Of a stretch of DNA of 64,000 bases, positions 19,115 through 32,294 are shown piece after piece; the first letter of the stretch is position 1; every line of letters begins with the position of its first letter. The position numbers and the translations under genes are program-made. The notes below the pieces were generated by a model. That model was not told the origin of the DNA. It searched no databases and saw nothing but the letters and a program-made list of their open reading frames with translations. The stretch lies in the NCBI GenBank assembly GCA_947095535.1, contig OX352772.1:145371447-145435446 (forward strand), read 5' to 3'. Origin of the DNA: Poecilobothrus nobilitatus (taxonomy: Eukaryota > Arthropoda > Insecta > Diptera > Dolichopodidae).

Positions 19115-19294
19115 ATGAACAAAGAAAAGGAGAAAAAGTTCTGCATTGATTTTGTAGAACTGTGGAAGGAACTGGAAGCTCTATGGAAAATTAAAAACGA
19201 CCAGTACAGAAATAAGAATAGTAAAATTGAAGCTTTAGAAAAACTTTTGACAAATTTTAAAGAACTTATAAGAAACAATCTCAAACTTGCATAA
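19115..19294 (+). pseudogene. MADF-domain protein fragment of a PIF/Harbinger transposon
   Basis: MNKEKEKKFCIDFVELWKELEALWKIKNDQYRNKN...ALEKLLTNFK is the N-terminal part of a MADF (Myb/SANT-like) DNA-binding domain, which Harbinger elements encode beside their transposase. A splice-acceptor-like ttttattttatag lies just before the ATG. It ends abruptly at about 19,294 and runs into antisense transposase sequence. Unit 2 equivalent: 24,196-24,369, which lacks 6 bp. Confidence 0.75.
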
Positions 19295-19446
19295 ATGGCT
19301 TTTCTCATAACTATATCCTCTTTTTCAAAAAATGGTTTAACCATAGTCAGCAATTCTTCAAATGTTTCTATGTTCATTCTGTGAAAATTCTTAAAATCCA
19401 ATGGTGACGATAACCGTATTTCATCTAACAAAGTTTGACATGACAA
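19295..19446 (-). pseudogene. PIF/Harbinger transposase N-terminal fragment
   Basis: On the minus strand: LLDEIRLSSPLDFKNFHRM, then FEELLTMVKPFFEKEDIVMRKAI. This is the region preceding the DDE nuclease in Harbinger transposases (RM....F..LL..V.P...K.DT.MR.AI). It stops at the junction with the MADF fragment, so the catalytic domain is lost. Unit 2 equivalent: about 24,370-24,521. Confidence 0.75.
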
Positions 19447-19559
19447 TTTTTATCTTTTTAAATACCAATCTTTAGTCCACAGTTCATGACTATTTTTTTT
19501 TTTATTTAAAATAATTGCTGAGGACGCATTTCTATCCATTTTGAATCAATAATTTCTGA

Positions 19560-20340
19560 AAAGGAATATTTAAAGCTCTTAGTACGTATAATGTGTGACA
19601 TCAATGCAGCCACATGTGTATGGAGCAAAGTCTGCAAAACAAAAAGAATTTCTGTTTTACCTACAAACCTGAACCAAAATGTAAAATAGTTCCAATGGGA
19701 AATGATCAAAGAGGAAAAAGAAAACAAAACCAAATTTGCGGCAAAAGTAATAAAGAAAGTAGAAAAAATCGATATTGCAGTCAATTTATGGAAAATATTT
19801 CAAGCAGACATGCAAAAATTTTAAAATCATTATTTTAATGTTAAAGGACAATACAGTTCATATTCCATTTGTAAAAAAAATTTGAATGAAATTGTACTGC
19901 ATATAGATTTTTCAGAAAATTATGCGGTACTTGGAAATTTTTTGAAAAATCCCACGGAAAAGGGGCACCTGATGGTGTTGGTCGTTGGAACTGTTTTAAA
20001 ACGCACTGCAGACTCTTTCATTGCTCACGGAAATGACATTCCTATTTTATAAGCGTCTCAAGGACAAAATAAACATTAAATTATTTTATATTTCTTCAGG
20101 AGAAATACAGAAATCTATTTCATCAATACCTGCGAATATCAAAACTGTGAAAGGAACAAGAGATATTGACCAAATTTATACTGCTGAAAAGGAGAAAATA
20201 ATGTATAGAAACTTTTCTTGTTTCTGTAATTTATATGTTTGGGCACAGACAAAATTCTGTCGCTGTTATAAGATGAATTTTAAAATTGCAATAATGCAAC
20301 CGAAAACTCAATATGTTAAATGGGAAAAAAACATTCCAAA
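19560..20340 (+). pseudogene. Degraded DDE-type transposon protein
   Basis: Frame-shifted coding remnants read VLHIDFSENYAV, a catalytic-Asp-like motif, then HGKGAPDGVG, and in another frame LKRTADSFIAHGNDIP and IKTVKGTRDIDQIY. These recur in order in a transposase-like family frequent in arthropod genomes. Several frame changes and stops make it dead. Unit 2 equivalent: about 24,640-25,415. Superfamily not determined. Confidence 0.45.
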
Positions 20341-20377
20341 ATGAAATATGTAGAAAAATAAATTTGTAAGGTTAAGA

Positions 20378-20530
20378 TTATGGTCCAATGCTTACTTTGC
20401 TTCTTTTACTTCCTTCGAAAACTTTGACAGATAAAATGAATTACATTATTTCTTATGGTACTTGACCAAATGCAAAGTCAATTCCATACTTTGCGTTAAA
20501 TACTTTGACATTTGATATTTGAATTTTTTT
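20378..20530. mobile_element. MITE-like inverted-repeat element
   Basis: Begins ggtccaatgcttactttgct and ends in sequence rich in actttg... . The same ccaatgcttactttgcttctttta end is found in opposite orientation at the palindromic element near 48.5 kb. Unit 2 equivalent at about 25,453-25,605. Ends not exactly defined. Confidence 0.5.
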
Positions 20531-20794
20531 ACATAAATAAAAAAATTTTGAATAGGTGGAAAAATTTTAAATAAGTGGAAATATATAAATAGAGCGCTTT
20601 TTCGATCTTTTTTTTTCATTTTTCTTTTCTTTTCATTTTGCTAATTGTATTCTTTCTTTTTTTTCTTGTTTCTCGCTTTTTCTCACATATTACATATTCT
20701 AACGTAAAAATATATAATTATTACATAGTAATTAAAATATATAAATAATATATTAAAAAAAAAATAAAAAATTAAAAAAAATTTTGAGTGAACA

Positions 20795-21849
20795 ATGCAA
20801 GGTGATAGGCCGATCCCTCCGGGGAATCGGTTTTCCGGGCTACCGGTCGACGACCCCGGTCAATTTGGCCTTGAGCCAAAAGAGGAAGAGGTCAAGATAT
20901 TACCAATGATATTTTTCCTCCTTTACTACAGGTAAATATTCACTAAAATAATCCAAAATTTGTCATTATAGAATCTACAGGTAATACCAAACCCCTATCC
21001 AGCTTTATTGTTTTTGCTAAGAAGAAGGCTATCGATAGTATCAGCACAGAAATTGACTCTGTCAGCCTCCTTCGGGATCGTAACTTACTCATCTTAACTA
21101 AAACGCAAAAAATAGCTGATAAATTTATCAGAACAAAAAATTTTGGTTGTTTGTGCACCATTTCAGCCAAATAACATGGAACACTTAACTCAACAAAAGG
21201 CACTATATCTTTGATAAAAACTTAATTCCAACTAAAGAACAAGAAATCTTATAGGATCTAAAAAACCAAGGTATAACAAGTGTTTACAAGTTTTTTAAAA
21301 CAATTGATTGTAAGAAAATTATACTGGCCTAATACTCTTAGCTATAAGGTAAAAATTGCCAAATTGTTGGTCATACCGCCAACCATTGCAAAACTCGGCA
21401 AATTGTGTAGTTTTGGCGAAGCTCGTAAAATATATAATCAAAAAAACCCAAGTTTATCAGCAAATATCCAAAATTTTTCTTCTGTTGTAAAAAATATATC
21501 AACTCCAAATAAAAATAATTTAATTTCAAAACAAACAGCTAAAATGTCAAACTTAAATAATGAAATAATAATACCTCTTTCCTATACTAATTCAATTAAA
21601 AGAATAGATGATAAGACTACCACAAATTCTCAAATAATAATTTCTTACCCTTCTTTCACATCAAATACAATATCCACTAACAATACTGATAATCAACCTA
21701 TATATAAACAAAATATGAGTAACAAAAATGAAGAAGAACACAATACCTTGCAATTACAATATAAAAACATTTCACTCAAAAATTCTCCAACCTGTCAACA
21801 AAGTAAATTCCCACTCAACTTGTGTCACTCAAAACAATATAATCTGTGA
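20795..21849 (+). pseudogene. Jockey-type LINE ORF1 (gag-like), copy B
   Basis: ATG at 20,795 starts MQGDRPIPPGNRF and stops at about 20,936. Downstream frames read LSSFIVFAKKKAIDSIS, LLRDRNLLILTKTQKIADKF, then after stops QGITSVYKF, and finally CSFGEARKIYNQKNPSLS with a long Q/N/S/T tail to 21,849. These are successive parts of a Jockey ORF1. Between QGITSVYKF and CSFGEARK the usual CCHC knuckles are missing, replaced by an unrelated LLVIPPTIAKLGK piece, so ORF1 has an internal deletion. Unit 2 equivalent: 25,870-26,924. Confidence 0.7.
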
Positions 21850-22093
21850 AGTTTGATTGCTGATGAAAAACAATGTATCAACAACAAATTGTATGAATGA
21901 AACATGTATGAATGAGTCTTTAGAACTTTCAGATATTTCTGACAATTTGTAGTAAACCAATTGCTATTCACGTAAATAGTAATTTTGGTTTACACAAAAA
22001 GACTTTTGTTTTCTATTTTCTTCTTTCTGTTCTATCTTTTAAGGTTAATTATTACATAACCTTTCGTTTTTATTATTTCTATTTGTATAATGT

Positions 22094-25000
22094 ACGGAAT
22101 AATTTAACTTCTTTTTAGCACACTTTCAAAACATTTTGAAAAAATGTGTTTATTAGTTTCACTCTGTCCGTCTGTCCGTTTGGGTGTTTACAAAACTTCT
22201 ACACCGCTTGAAATAAAGCAATTTTATTTACGGATAGGCATCGCTAAAAAACGAATTTTGTGAAACAACTTTTTTCTGTAGCCTCACCCGTTACAGAGCT
22301 ATAGCCCTACAAAGTTCGAAAAAGCCCTATCTTTAAATTGTTATAACACGGATTCTATAAGACATATATTCAATCTAGAAACGCTAAACAATAGCTGGTT
22401 TTATAAACTTAATAATTCGCTATTTTTAAATACCTGTAATTTGGGCTTCTATTCAAATTTTTTTGAAGTAATGTATATAAAAATTAAAACTCCAACATTA
22501 TATTTTTGTTTGTGTTAATAATTTTTCTTAATAATACAGGGTTACCTTAAAATTGACAAAAGTGTGTCTTGATCTTTCCCAATTTCTCTAACATTTATTA
22601 GAATTTTTCATTTTATTTAAAAATAAACCAATCATGCAATGGTTGAAGATGTTAAGATCACAATTTATTATTTCACAGAACTCTATTGGTATTTTATTAA
22701 AACGACCTAAGACATAATCTAAATACGTGTCTGAAACAGGTCTTGTAGTAAAGTATTTACAAAGGACAATAAACCATTTTTTAGTAACTATAAGCCAATA
22801 TTTATCAATAAGTTCATTTGAGTTCAAAATATCTAATTTGAAATCACCACACACAACAAAATTACAGGACTTTTGCATTATTTAAGATATAATCGAATTC
22901 ACCACAAACAACGAAACGAGCATTACAATTATGAATTTTATAAAAACAAAAGAGTAAACTGATTTTAAACACCACAAGATATTTTAACGTCAGACGAATT
23001 AAGATTATAATGAAAATTTTACAAATATATTTTAAATTTAATTTGGTTTTCAATAACAATTATATCTCGTATTTTTAAAATAATTAGATTTAAAATCAAA
23101 AATCAAAATTTCAAGTACCAAAACGAGATCAGGTATGTAGTCTCAAATTTTATTTTGTTCACAAAATGAAATTTAGTCCGGCTCTGTTCTAAATTTAATT
23201 TTAAAATTAATAAAATTATTGTAAAATATACTGTTAATCTTATAGTTTTAAAGGAAAAAAAACATCATATGTTTTTTATATAAATGTTAAAGAAGAAAAA
23301 AAAAGTAATTTTTAGTTAGTACATAACCGATACTTGGATCGATCAAATCATTAAATTTATATATGTATAAAAAAAAATTGAAATGTAATATTGTTCAAAT
23401 AAAAAAAAATTTAAAAAGAAGAAAATTAAGAACGGGAAAAATATATTAAATAAAATTAAAAAAGAAAACATAAGTGTTTTAATAAGAAGAAATTAAAAGA
23501 ATTATATCTAAAAGGAGAAAAAAATTTTCTACAGGTATTTTCTCTAAAATTTTAAGATGGTAAATAAATAAATCAAAGTTTTGTATTAGACTTTTTACAT
23601 TTTGCTGAATAATAAAAAAAATAGCAAAATTATTATTATTATTATAGCATAAATTATCAATGTTGTTCACTGATCACTGAATAAGGTCATTATGATGAGA
23701 TTTAAATTATTTTGTGACATAAGAAATAGTTCTTAAGTTTAATTGTTAATTTCAATTTTAGTTTAATTATTTTAATTTAATATTTTAGTTGGAGGTTTTC
23801 AAATGATCTTATGAACATGACTCCACGAACATCAGATTTTCCCATTTTAATAACAATAAATGTTTTATAAACGATAAATATTTGTATCCTAGTGTTTTAT
23901 TTTTAATGTTTTTGAGTATAATGCCTGGCTGTACTTAAAGCGGTAAATAGATGGCGTAACATGTCACGCGTAACAAATTTTTCCGTGTGTGATGTTTTTG
24001 TATTACGCGTAACATATCCGCCAAAATATCAAAAAAATTTTTCTCGCGTGTGTGTCGATGTTCGCGTAACATGTGAATTTTTAAAATAAAATTTGAGTCA
24101 TAAAGTAAATTTTGAGGGTGGAACAACTACGAAAAAACAATGTACGTAATAAGTATATACTAAAAAATTGTTTTTATTTTATTTTATTTTATAGAATGAA
24201 CAAAGAAAAGGAGAAAAAGTTCTGCATTGATTTTGTAGAACTGTGGAAGGAACTGGAAGCTCTATGGAAAATTAAAAACGACCAGTACAGAAATAAGAAT
24301 AGTAAAATTGAAGCTTTAGAAAAACTTTTGACAAACTTTAAAGAAAGAAACAATCTCAAACTTGCATAAATGGCTTTTCTCATAACTATATCCTCTTTTT
24401 CAAACAATGGTTTAACCATAGTCAGCAATTCTTCAAATGTTTCTATGTTCATTCTGTGAAAATTCTTAAAATCCAATGGTGACGATAACCGTATTTCATC
24501 TAACAAAGTTTGACATGACAATTTTTATCTTTTTAAATACCAATCTTTAGTCCACAGTTCACGACTATTTTTTTTTTTATTTAAAATAATTGCTGAGGAC
24601 GCATTTCTATCCATTTTGAATCAATAATTTCTGAAAAGGAATATTTAAAGCTCTTAGTACATATAATGTGTGACATCAATGCAGCCACATGTGTATGGAG
24701 CAAAGTCTGCAAAACAAAAAGAATTTCTGTTTTACCTACAAACCTGAACCAAAATGTAAAATAGTTCCAATGGGAAATGATCAAAGAGGAAAAAGAAAAC
24801 AAAACCAAATTTGCGGCAAAAGTAATAAAGAAAGTAGAAAAAATCGATATTGCAGTCAATTTATGGAAAATATTTCAAGCAGACATGCAAAAATTTTAAA
24901 ATCATTATTTTAATGTTAAAGGACAATACAGTTCATATTCCATTTGTAAAAAAAATTTGAATGAAATTGTACTGCATATAGATTTTTCAGAAAATTATGC

Positions 25001-27162
25001 GGTACTTGGAAATTTTTTGAAAAATCCCACGGAAAAGGGGCACCTGATGGTGTTGGTCGTTGGAACTGTTTTAAAACGCACTGCAGACTCTTTCATTGCT
25101 CACGGAAATGACATTCCTATTTTATAAGCGTCTCAAGGACAAAATAAACATTAAATTATTTTATATTTCTTCAGGAGAAATACAGAAATCTATTTCATCA
25201 ATACCTGCGAATATCAAAACTGTGAAAGGAACAAGAGATATTGACCAAATTTATACTGCTGAAAAGGAGAAAATAATGTATAGAAACTTTTCTTGTTTCT
25301 GTAATTTATATGTTTGGGCACAGACAAAATTCTGTCGCTGTTATAAGATGAATTTTAAAATTGCAATAATGCAACCGAAAACTCAATATGTTAAATGGGA
25401 AAAAAACATTCCAAAATGAAATATGTAGAAAAATAAATTTGTAAGGTTAAGATTATGGTCCAATGCTTACTTTGCTTCTTTTACTTCCTTCGAAAACTTT
25501 GACAGATAAAATGAATTACATTATTTCTTATGGTACTTGACCAAATGCAAAGTCAATTCCATACTTTGCGTTAAATACTTTGACATTTGATATTTGAATT
25601 TTTTTACATAAATAAAAAAATTTTGAATAGGTGGAAAAATTTTAAATAAGTGGAAATATATAAATAGAGCGCTTTTTCGATCTTTTTTTTTCATTTTTCT
25701 TTTCTTTTCATTTTGCTAATTGTATTCTTTCTTTTTTTTCTTGTTTCTCGCTTTTTCTCACATATTACATATTCTAACGTAAAAATATATAATTATTACA
25801 TAGTAATTAAAATATATAAATAATATATTAAAAAAAAAATAAAAAATTAAAAAAAATTTTGAGTGAACAATGCAAGGTGATAGGCCGATCCCTCCGGGGA
25901 ATCGGTTTTCCGGGCTACCGGTCGACGACCCCGGTCAATTTGGCCTTGAGCCAAAAGAGGAAGAGGTCAAGATATTACCAATGATATTTTTCCTCCTTTA
26001 CTACAGGTAAATATTCACTAAAATAATCCAAAATTTGTCATTATAGAATCTACAGGTAATACCAAACCCCTATCCAGCTTTATTGTTTTTGCTAAGAAGA
26101 AGGCTATCGATAGTATCAGCACAGAAATTGACTCTGTCAGCCTCCTTCGGGATCGTAACTTACTCATCTTAACTAAAACGCAAAAAATAGCTGATAAATT
26201 TATCAGAACAAAAAATTTTGGTTGTTTGTGCACCATTTCAGCCAAATAACATGGAACACTTAACTCAACAAAAGGCACTATATCTTTGATAAAAACTTAA
26301 TTCCAACTAAAGAACAAGAAATCTTATAGGATCTAAAAAACCAAGGTATAACAAGTGTTTACAAGTTTTTTAAAACAATTGATTGTAAGAAAATTATACT
26401 GGCCTAATACTCTTAGCTATAAGGTAAAAATTGCCAACTTGTTGGTCATACCGCCAACCATTGCAAAACTCGGCAAATTGTGTAGTTTTGGCGAAGCTCG
26501 TAAAATATATAATCAAAAAAACCCAAGTTTATCAGCAAATATCCAAAATTTTTCTTCTGTTGTAAAAAATATATCAACTCCAAATAAAAATAATTTAATT
26601 TCAAAACAAACAGCTAAAATGTCAAACTTAAATAATGAAATAATAATACCTCTTTCCTATACTAATTCAATTAAAAGAATAGATGATAAGACTACCACAA
26701 ATTCTCAAATAATAATTTCTTACCCTTCTTTCACATCAAATACAATATCCACTAACAATACTGATAATCAACCTACATATAAACAAAATAAGAGTAACAA
26801 AAATGAAGAAGAACACAATACCTTGCAATTACAATATAAAAACATTTCACTCAAAAATTCTCCAACCTGTCAACAAAGTAAATTCCCACTCAACTTGTGT
26901 CACTCAAAACAATATAATCTGTGAAGTTTGATTGCTGATGAAAAACAATGTATCAACAACAAATTGTATGAATGAAACATGTATGAATGAGTCTTTAGAA
27001 CTTTCAGATATTTCTGACAATTTGTAGTAAACCAATTGCTATTCACGTAAATAGTAATTTTGGTTTACACAAAAAGACTTTTGTTTTCTATTTTCTTCTT
27101 TCTGTTCTATCTTTTAAGGTTAATTATTACATAACCTTTCGTTTTTATTATTTCTATTTGTA
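22094..27162. repeat. Tandem segmental duplication, unit 2 (about 5.07 kb)
   Basis: Second copy, joined head-to-tail to unit 1 with a few filler bases (about 22,090-22,093). Equivalents of unit 1 features: dispersed repeat 22,119-22,589; LINE endonuclease piece 22,588-22,878; Harbinger 23,954-24,521; DDE remnant about 24,640-25,415; hairpin MITE about 25,453-25,605; ORF1 25,870-26,924. The Jockey ORF1 copy is followed directly by single-copy sequence and, at 27,435, the ORF2 start of a Jockey element. Confidence 0.93.
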
Positions 27163-27434
27163 ATGCATAATATTCTTAAATTGAATACTATTGACTATTA
27201 TAAAAAAAAAAAAGAAGAAGTCTTTATCGAACTCTACGATTCAAATATTTTTATCGAACATTCACTTACAACTATTTTCATAAGAAAACTTATATTTAAA
27301 ATACGGTTTGATTTGTATTCCAACAATACCAAACACCGTATTAAAAAATTTACAAATCAAAATAACCAAATCACAAATTCTGTAAATCTTTTTAAAAAAT
27401 ATGACAAGCATTAATAAAATCAATTAGCGATATA

Positions 27435-27770
27435 ATGCAATGAAATATTCAAGAGTACCATACCAACATATCATACTTAGAAGAACTAATTAGAAAATAC
27501 AAACCGTTAATAATAGCTTTGCAAGAAACGAATATACGTAAACAGCCCATTAATACAAATTTCAAGCATTACAAATGCCTACTTTCGACAACCCAACGTA
27601 GATGCGGCGGTGTAGGTTTCCTAATTGATTCTGGAGTAAAATTCGAAGAAATTCAACTAAACACAACCCTTCAGGCTATTGCCATTAGAACTTGCCTTCT
27701 AGACCTGAAAGAAAAAGTCGCTATTATAAATGTATATTTCCAAAACGAATTATGTCTTCAACACGCGCAA
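27435..27770 (+). pseudogene. Jockey-type LINE ORF2 start (AP-endonuclease N-terminus)
   Basis: An ATG at 27,435 opens MQ followed by a TGA (27,441-27,443), then NIQEYHTNISYLEELIRK, IIALQETN (catalytic Glu), GGVGFLID and AIRTCLLDLKEKVAIINVYF, i.e. the first third of the LINE endonuclease. It breaks off at about 27,780. It probably belongs with the ORF1 copy that ends at 26,924. Confidence 0.75.
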
Positions 27771-27789
27771 GTTATGTTTTTTATATAAA

Positions 27790-29750
27790 TTAAACAACTT
27801 AATCGTTTTATTGTGGTCTAAAGACTGATTTATTTTATATATTTAATTTACTTCCATAAAAATTTATAAATTACATTTATTGTCAACATAAACATTTCTT
27901 AACATAAAAAAATGACATTACTTAATACTAATTTTCGAAATGCTTAAGGATTTGTTGTTATTACAAATTTATTAATTAAAAGATAGTAAGGAAATGCTAA
28001 ATTTCATTTCCTGTTTTCAATTAATTTGTTTATCAAAAGGTGAATGAGTTCTACATAATTTTAAATTAATCAAAGTTAATTGCTAATGTATATAATATAA
28101 CTCCTCCACCCTTTGACAAAAGACTCTTCTGAGTCGTTAAGGTTAATATATTTTTTGTATTAAATGTTTTTGCTTAATTATTATTAATTTTTTTCTAAAT
28201 TTTGTAATAATAAAAAGTGAATTACAATTATACTTATATTATATTAAACTAAAAATTCTGTTTGAATGAAAAAAAAATTAACAATATTTTGTTTAATACT
28301 TAGTGTAGTTAATTAAGCTATATATATGTTGTTAGTTTTATAAACATATACATGTACTATGTTTTATATTTTATTGCCGAATATTGGCCTTATTTAATAA
28401 CATTATGTTATACAAAAAAAATTTGCCTTTATAATATCTGAGAAAAAAAACAATTAAAACATAAAAAATAGATACATAGTTAATATTTACATTTTTTTTC
28501 TGTATATTGTGTACTTTGAATCATATTTCTTATTTCAATTAATGATAATTTACAATTATATATACCTATCATAAAATTTTTGTTTTTAACATAGTTATTT
28601 TTAGAAAATATTTATTATATGGAAATTTTAGTATTTATTATTTAAAATTTTAGATTGTTTGTATATATTTACAAACTTACAAACAATAAAATAAATTTTG
28701 TATCACTATCATGAGTCATTACGATAGAACGTTGTTATAAAAAAAATTACTTAATTTTAAGTCTCATTTGAAATATATTTTTTTGTTTTCGTTTATATTG
28801 GTTTACATTTTGTACAAACACTTTTCTTAGGTTTTAAGTTTCAATTTGTTACTTTTAATATAGCAATACATAATTTTATTTTTGTTTTGTTTTTTCAAAC
28901 CAAGCAAAATATTCTTTAAATAATTTTTTTTTTGTTTTATATTTTTTTTCAACTCAGGTCTTACAATTATACATAAATTAATGATATTACCTAATATAAA
29001 AAGTACATATTTAATATGATATAGGTAACACAAATATTTTTTTTTGTAATATTTTTTTTTTGTTATTTACTGTTTTTTGTTATTTACTGTTGTATTTATC
29101 TACATATTTATACATCTACATAATTCATAAACAAATTTCCGGCCTAATTTCCTAATAATTGAAAAATGTTTTTTTTATAGAATCTTTTCTTTTTGTAATA
29201 AATGTACATATAAATATTGGTAGGTAAAGAAAAATGTAGGTGTTCAGTCGCCCTGCACCTAAAAAAGAAAACAGAAGAACACATCACAAAGAATCATCTT
29301 TCATAAAATAAATATACTTATCTGTAAGTAATAATAATTCATCTTGGGTCCATATCATCCAGCATTCAACATCTATATCTTAATATTGAAAAATAATGAA
29401 AAATCAATACCTAAAAATAAACCAATATGTATTATTATATTTGTTATTTGTTAATTGTATATATATAGATAACGCAAGTAGAACAAAAAATCTCTCACAA
29501 TTTTTTTTAATTTGTAGTGCCCCAAAGAAAGAGAAAAACATTGAATTAAAAAAATTAACATATTATTTTTGCTTGTTCTTTCTCATTCTTCATTCTTCAA
29601 ATTTATTTATTTTATTTTTCTAACGAAAAATCAAACAACTCACAATGTAAAGATTTATTTTTATTTAAGATGTTGTTGGTATGTGTTAGGCTGTTAGATT
29701 TAATTTTTTTTTTCTATTCATTTCATATATTTTATGAATAGTTTATATTT
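27790..29750. other. AT-rich non-coding DNA with one dispersed repeat
   Basis: Contains the second copy (28,691-29,045) of the repeat at 14,856-15,195. Otherwise I see no gene. Confidence 0.55.
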
Positions 29751-31330
29751 ATAACCGTACGATAGGATCGGGTGTAATAAAATTACTCCTCCGTTTGTAA
29801 CACCTCGAAATAAGCGAGCTAGATATACCTTCAAAGGTATGGATCGGATCAGAAAAAAATTCTAAGACTTTTGAGCCATGTCCGTCCGTCCGTCCGTCAG
29901 CACGCTAACTCAAAAACTAAGAAAGCTAGAATCTTGAAATTTACACAAAATATTCTGGGAGTAATTTGTAGGTTCCCTATTTTTTTTGGTTGAGTTTGGA
30001 CCAAGCCTTAGGGTAGCTCTCGAACACCTAACTTTTAGATCCCCACATTTTTTTTGCAATAGAGCTATGAAATTTTAACTACTGATAGATCTCACAAAAA
30101 TATTAATTTTATTTTTTATAACTTTTTTTTGTAGCCCCACCCGGTACGGAGCTACAGCTCCCCAAAGGTTCAAAAAAGCTCTATATTTAAATTGTTATAG
30201 CACAAGTTGTATAAGGTATATCTTCATTTTGAAAACGCCAAACGATTACTGCTTTTATTAGCTTTAAAAGTATATATACAATAAATATATATTTGTGGCA
30301 TACGGTGTTTTAATTTACCGTTATGTGAAACTCAAATTTTGCAAAATCCTTCAACCCTTCTATCTTCTAAACGGTTTAAGTTGGAAACTTGAAATTTTGA
30401 CAGAAGTTAGATCTTTGAAAATAAGTATGAGTCATTTCAAAAAATTTTTTTGTATCACTCCTCGTTTAGGAGCTGTAAGGGGTCAAAAACTGAAAATTTC
30501 CTATTTTTAAACACCTGTAACTTGAACACCTGTTAAAATTTTTTTGAAGTAATACACAAAAATTAAAGCTTCAACATTATACTCTTATTTCTGTTAACAA
30601 CTTTGTTCAATAATATAGGGGTACTTTATAATTGACGAAAGTGTTACTTGATTTTTTCAAATTTTCTAACAAATTTCTTTAACGAATTTTTTCCATTTTG
30701 TTTTACTCGATAATTTGAAATTGTTGAGGATATAATGCGTGGTACATAAAAATGCAAATAAATAAACAACATAACGGTTGCTTGAAGAATTTTTATTTAT
30801 ATGATATTAATATATATACATACTTATATAATATCATGTTTATTTACATATCGTATATGTCACTAGTGAATGAATGATAAGAGTATAGATGGATTTATAT
30901 AGCGCCGTATTTACATACATATATGTATTTTATTGTACTTATAAGAAATTATTCTGTCAATGGAATATTTAAATATAATATAATATAATATTTAAAATTA
31001 TATTTACTATTTTGTACTAAGTAAATTTAATATACATTTACCGCTTAGTATTAAATGGTACTATAGAATATTTGAAAACGTTTTGGATTGATAATCGTTA
31101 TGTGAAAGGTTAGAATCTGCTTTTGAAGAATGTACATATAAACATATAGTTTGAATATATGTACAACCCATAGTTCTAGAAATTATAAAATTCACCCAAA
31201 TTATTTTAAAATACTAAAATATTAAAAAAATAATATTGTAGGTAGAGTGGCTGTGAACATACTAACGGTTCGTACGGGTATCTAAGAGTTGACAAAGGCA
31301 ACTGTATTCTTCCTCGTTTTTTGTATTTTC
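29750..31330. mobile_element. Helentron/DINE-like non-autonomous repeat, copy 1
   Basis: The left part has gtttgtaacacc...gagctagatata...aaaggtatggatcgg and a tgtccgtccgtccgtc run. The right end reads gttcgtacgggtatc...gagttgaca...attcttcctcgtttt. Both ends match the repeat at 54,135-55,860. The interior here carries the dispersed repeat shared with 17,050-17,520 rather than the 259-bp satellite. The Helentron/DINE assignment is by architecture only. Confidence 0.5.
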
Positions 31331-32294
31331 AGTCACTTTACTATTTATAAAAAGAAGTAACCAAAAAAATGATTAATGAATGGAGGGTATAGAGTAGTAT
31401 AGCCAGCCATCTATATATAGATACATGTATATATGTATGTATATGTATATGCATATTAATTTTTTCTTTGCTTAGAAAATTTTACATTTTATAAATACCC
31501 ATCGAAATGTTAACCTCTGGGGGTAAATTTTTTATTTCTTTTTTATCAATTTAGGAATTTTGTAAACAGATTGTAAATAAGGTATGTAAGATTAAAAACT
31601 CGTGTGCTGTATAAAATTCTATACTGGATGAAAAAATTATAATTTTATCTGAAAACTTTGACCTAATTTAATTTTTATTGATGCTATATTTTAAAAAAAG
31701 GGAAAAAGCCGAATTGAAGTTTCAAAATAGAAAAAAGCCTTGAATTCAATTAAACGTTCCATTCGGCATAAAAAACCCTTGTAAAACAAAATTATAAGAT
31801 AAATATATACATTTTGAAGTTCATATATCAAACAATCTGCTATCCTTTGGTAATGTGTAGAGCCTTCCATTAAAATTCAGCCTACTAGTTTTGCATGTGG
31901 CGCAGGGAATCTGATTTTATAATTTGAAATATTCTAAACAGAGGATGAATATATTATACGTTCATGCTAATGAAAGCAAAATAGATGGAAGAGATAATAA
32001 AAGTATGTAGATAAATAAAAGAGTCAGAAAAATAGAAATTTTTAATTATAAGGTTTGCAACAAGTTAATGAATAAAATAATTGAGACAATCAAATAAATT
32101 TGGAAACAAATTCTAAACAGTAATAAAAAAAATGTTTTCTTACTTTTTGAATAGAAATTATGTTCCAACTTCTTGATTGATGAATGATTAAGAACAAAAG
32201 AATTTGTGCGTTATATATTTCGCATATGTATATGAACTTAATTTTAACTTTTTATTAAACTTGTAAAACAACTTTTAATTTTTCACTTCTTCTA
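31331..32294. other. AT-rich non-coding DNA
   Basis: Short (TA/TG) runs at about 31,410-31,455; no gene seen. Confidence 0.5.

Larger units (their letters stand above)
17025..22089. repeat. Tandem segmental duplication, unit 1 (about 5.07 kb)
   Basis: The unit starts acggaataatttaac and ends ttctatttgta. It is followed by a second, nearly identical unit from 22,094. The offset between corresponding bases is 5,069 at first, 5,081 after a 12-bp insertion in unit 2 (near 23,222), and 5,075 after a 6-bp loss in unit 2 (near 24,344). Only scattered substitutions were seen, so identity is very high. Contents: dispersed repeat, LINE endonuclease fragment, Harbinger remnant, DDE remnant, hairpin MITE, Jockey ORF1. 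Confidence 0.93.

Noticed and set aside
19506..19784. Minus-strand 92-codon hydrophobic frame, repeated at 24,581-24,859
   Set aside because: The repeat is due to the tandem duplication, and the plus strand carries degraded transposase coding; a membrane protein is not supported.
27163..27414. 83-codon plus-strand frame after the tandem duplication
   Set aside because: Low-complexity Lys/Ile/Asn composition as expected by chance in AT-rich DNA; no motif. It might be LINE spacer between ORF1 and ORF2.
30295..30510. 71-codon frame inside the Helentron/DINE-like repeat
   Set aside because: Lies in a dispersed non-coding repeat whose other copies do not keep the frame.
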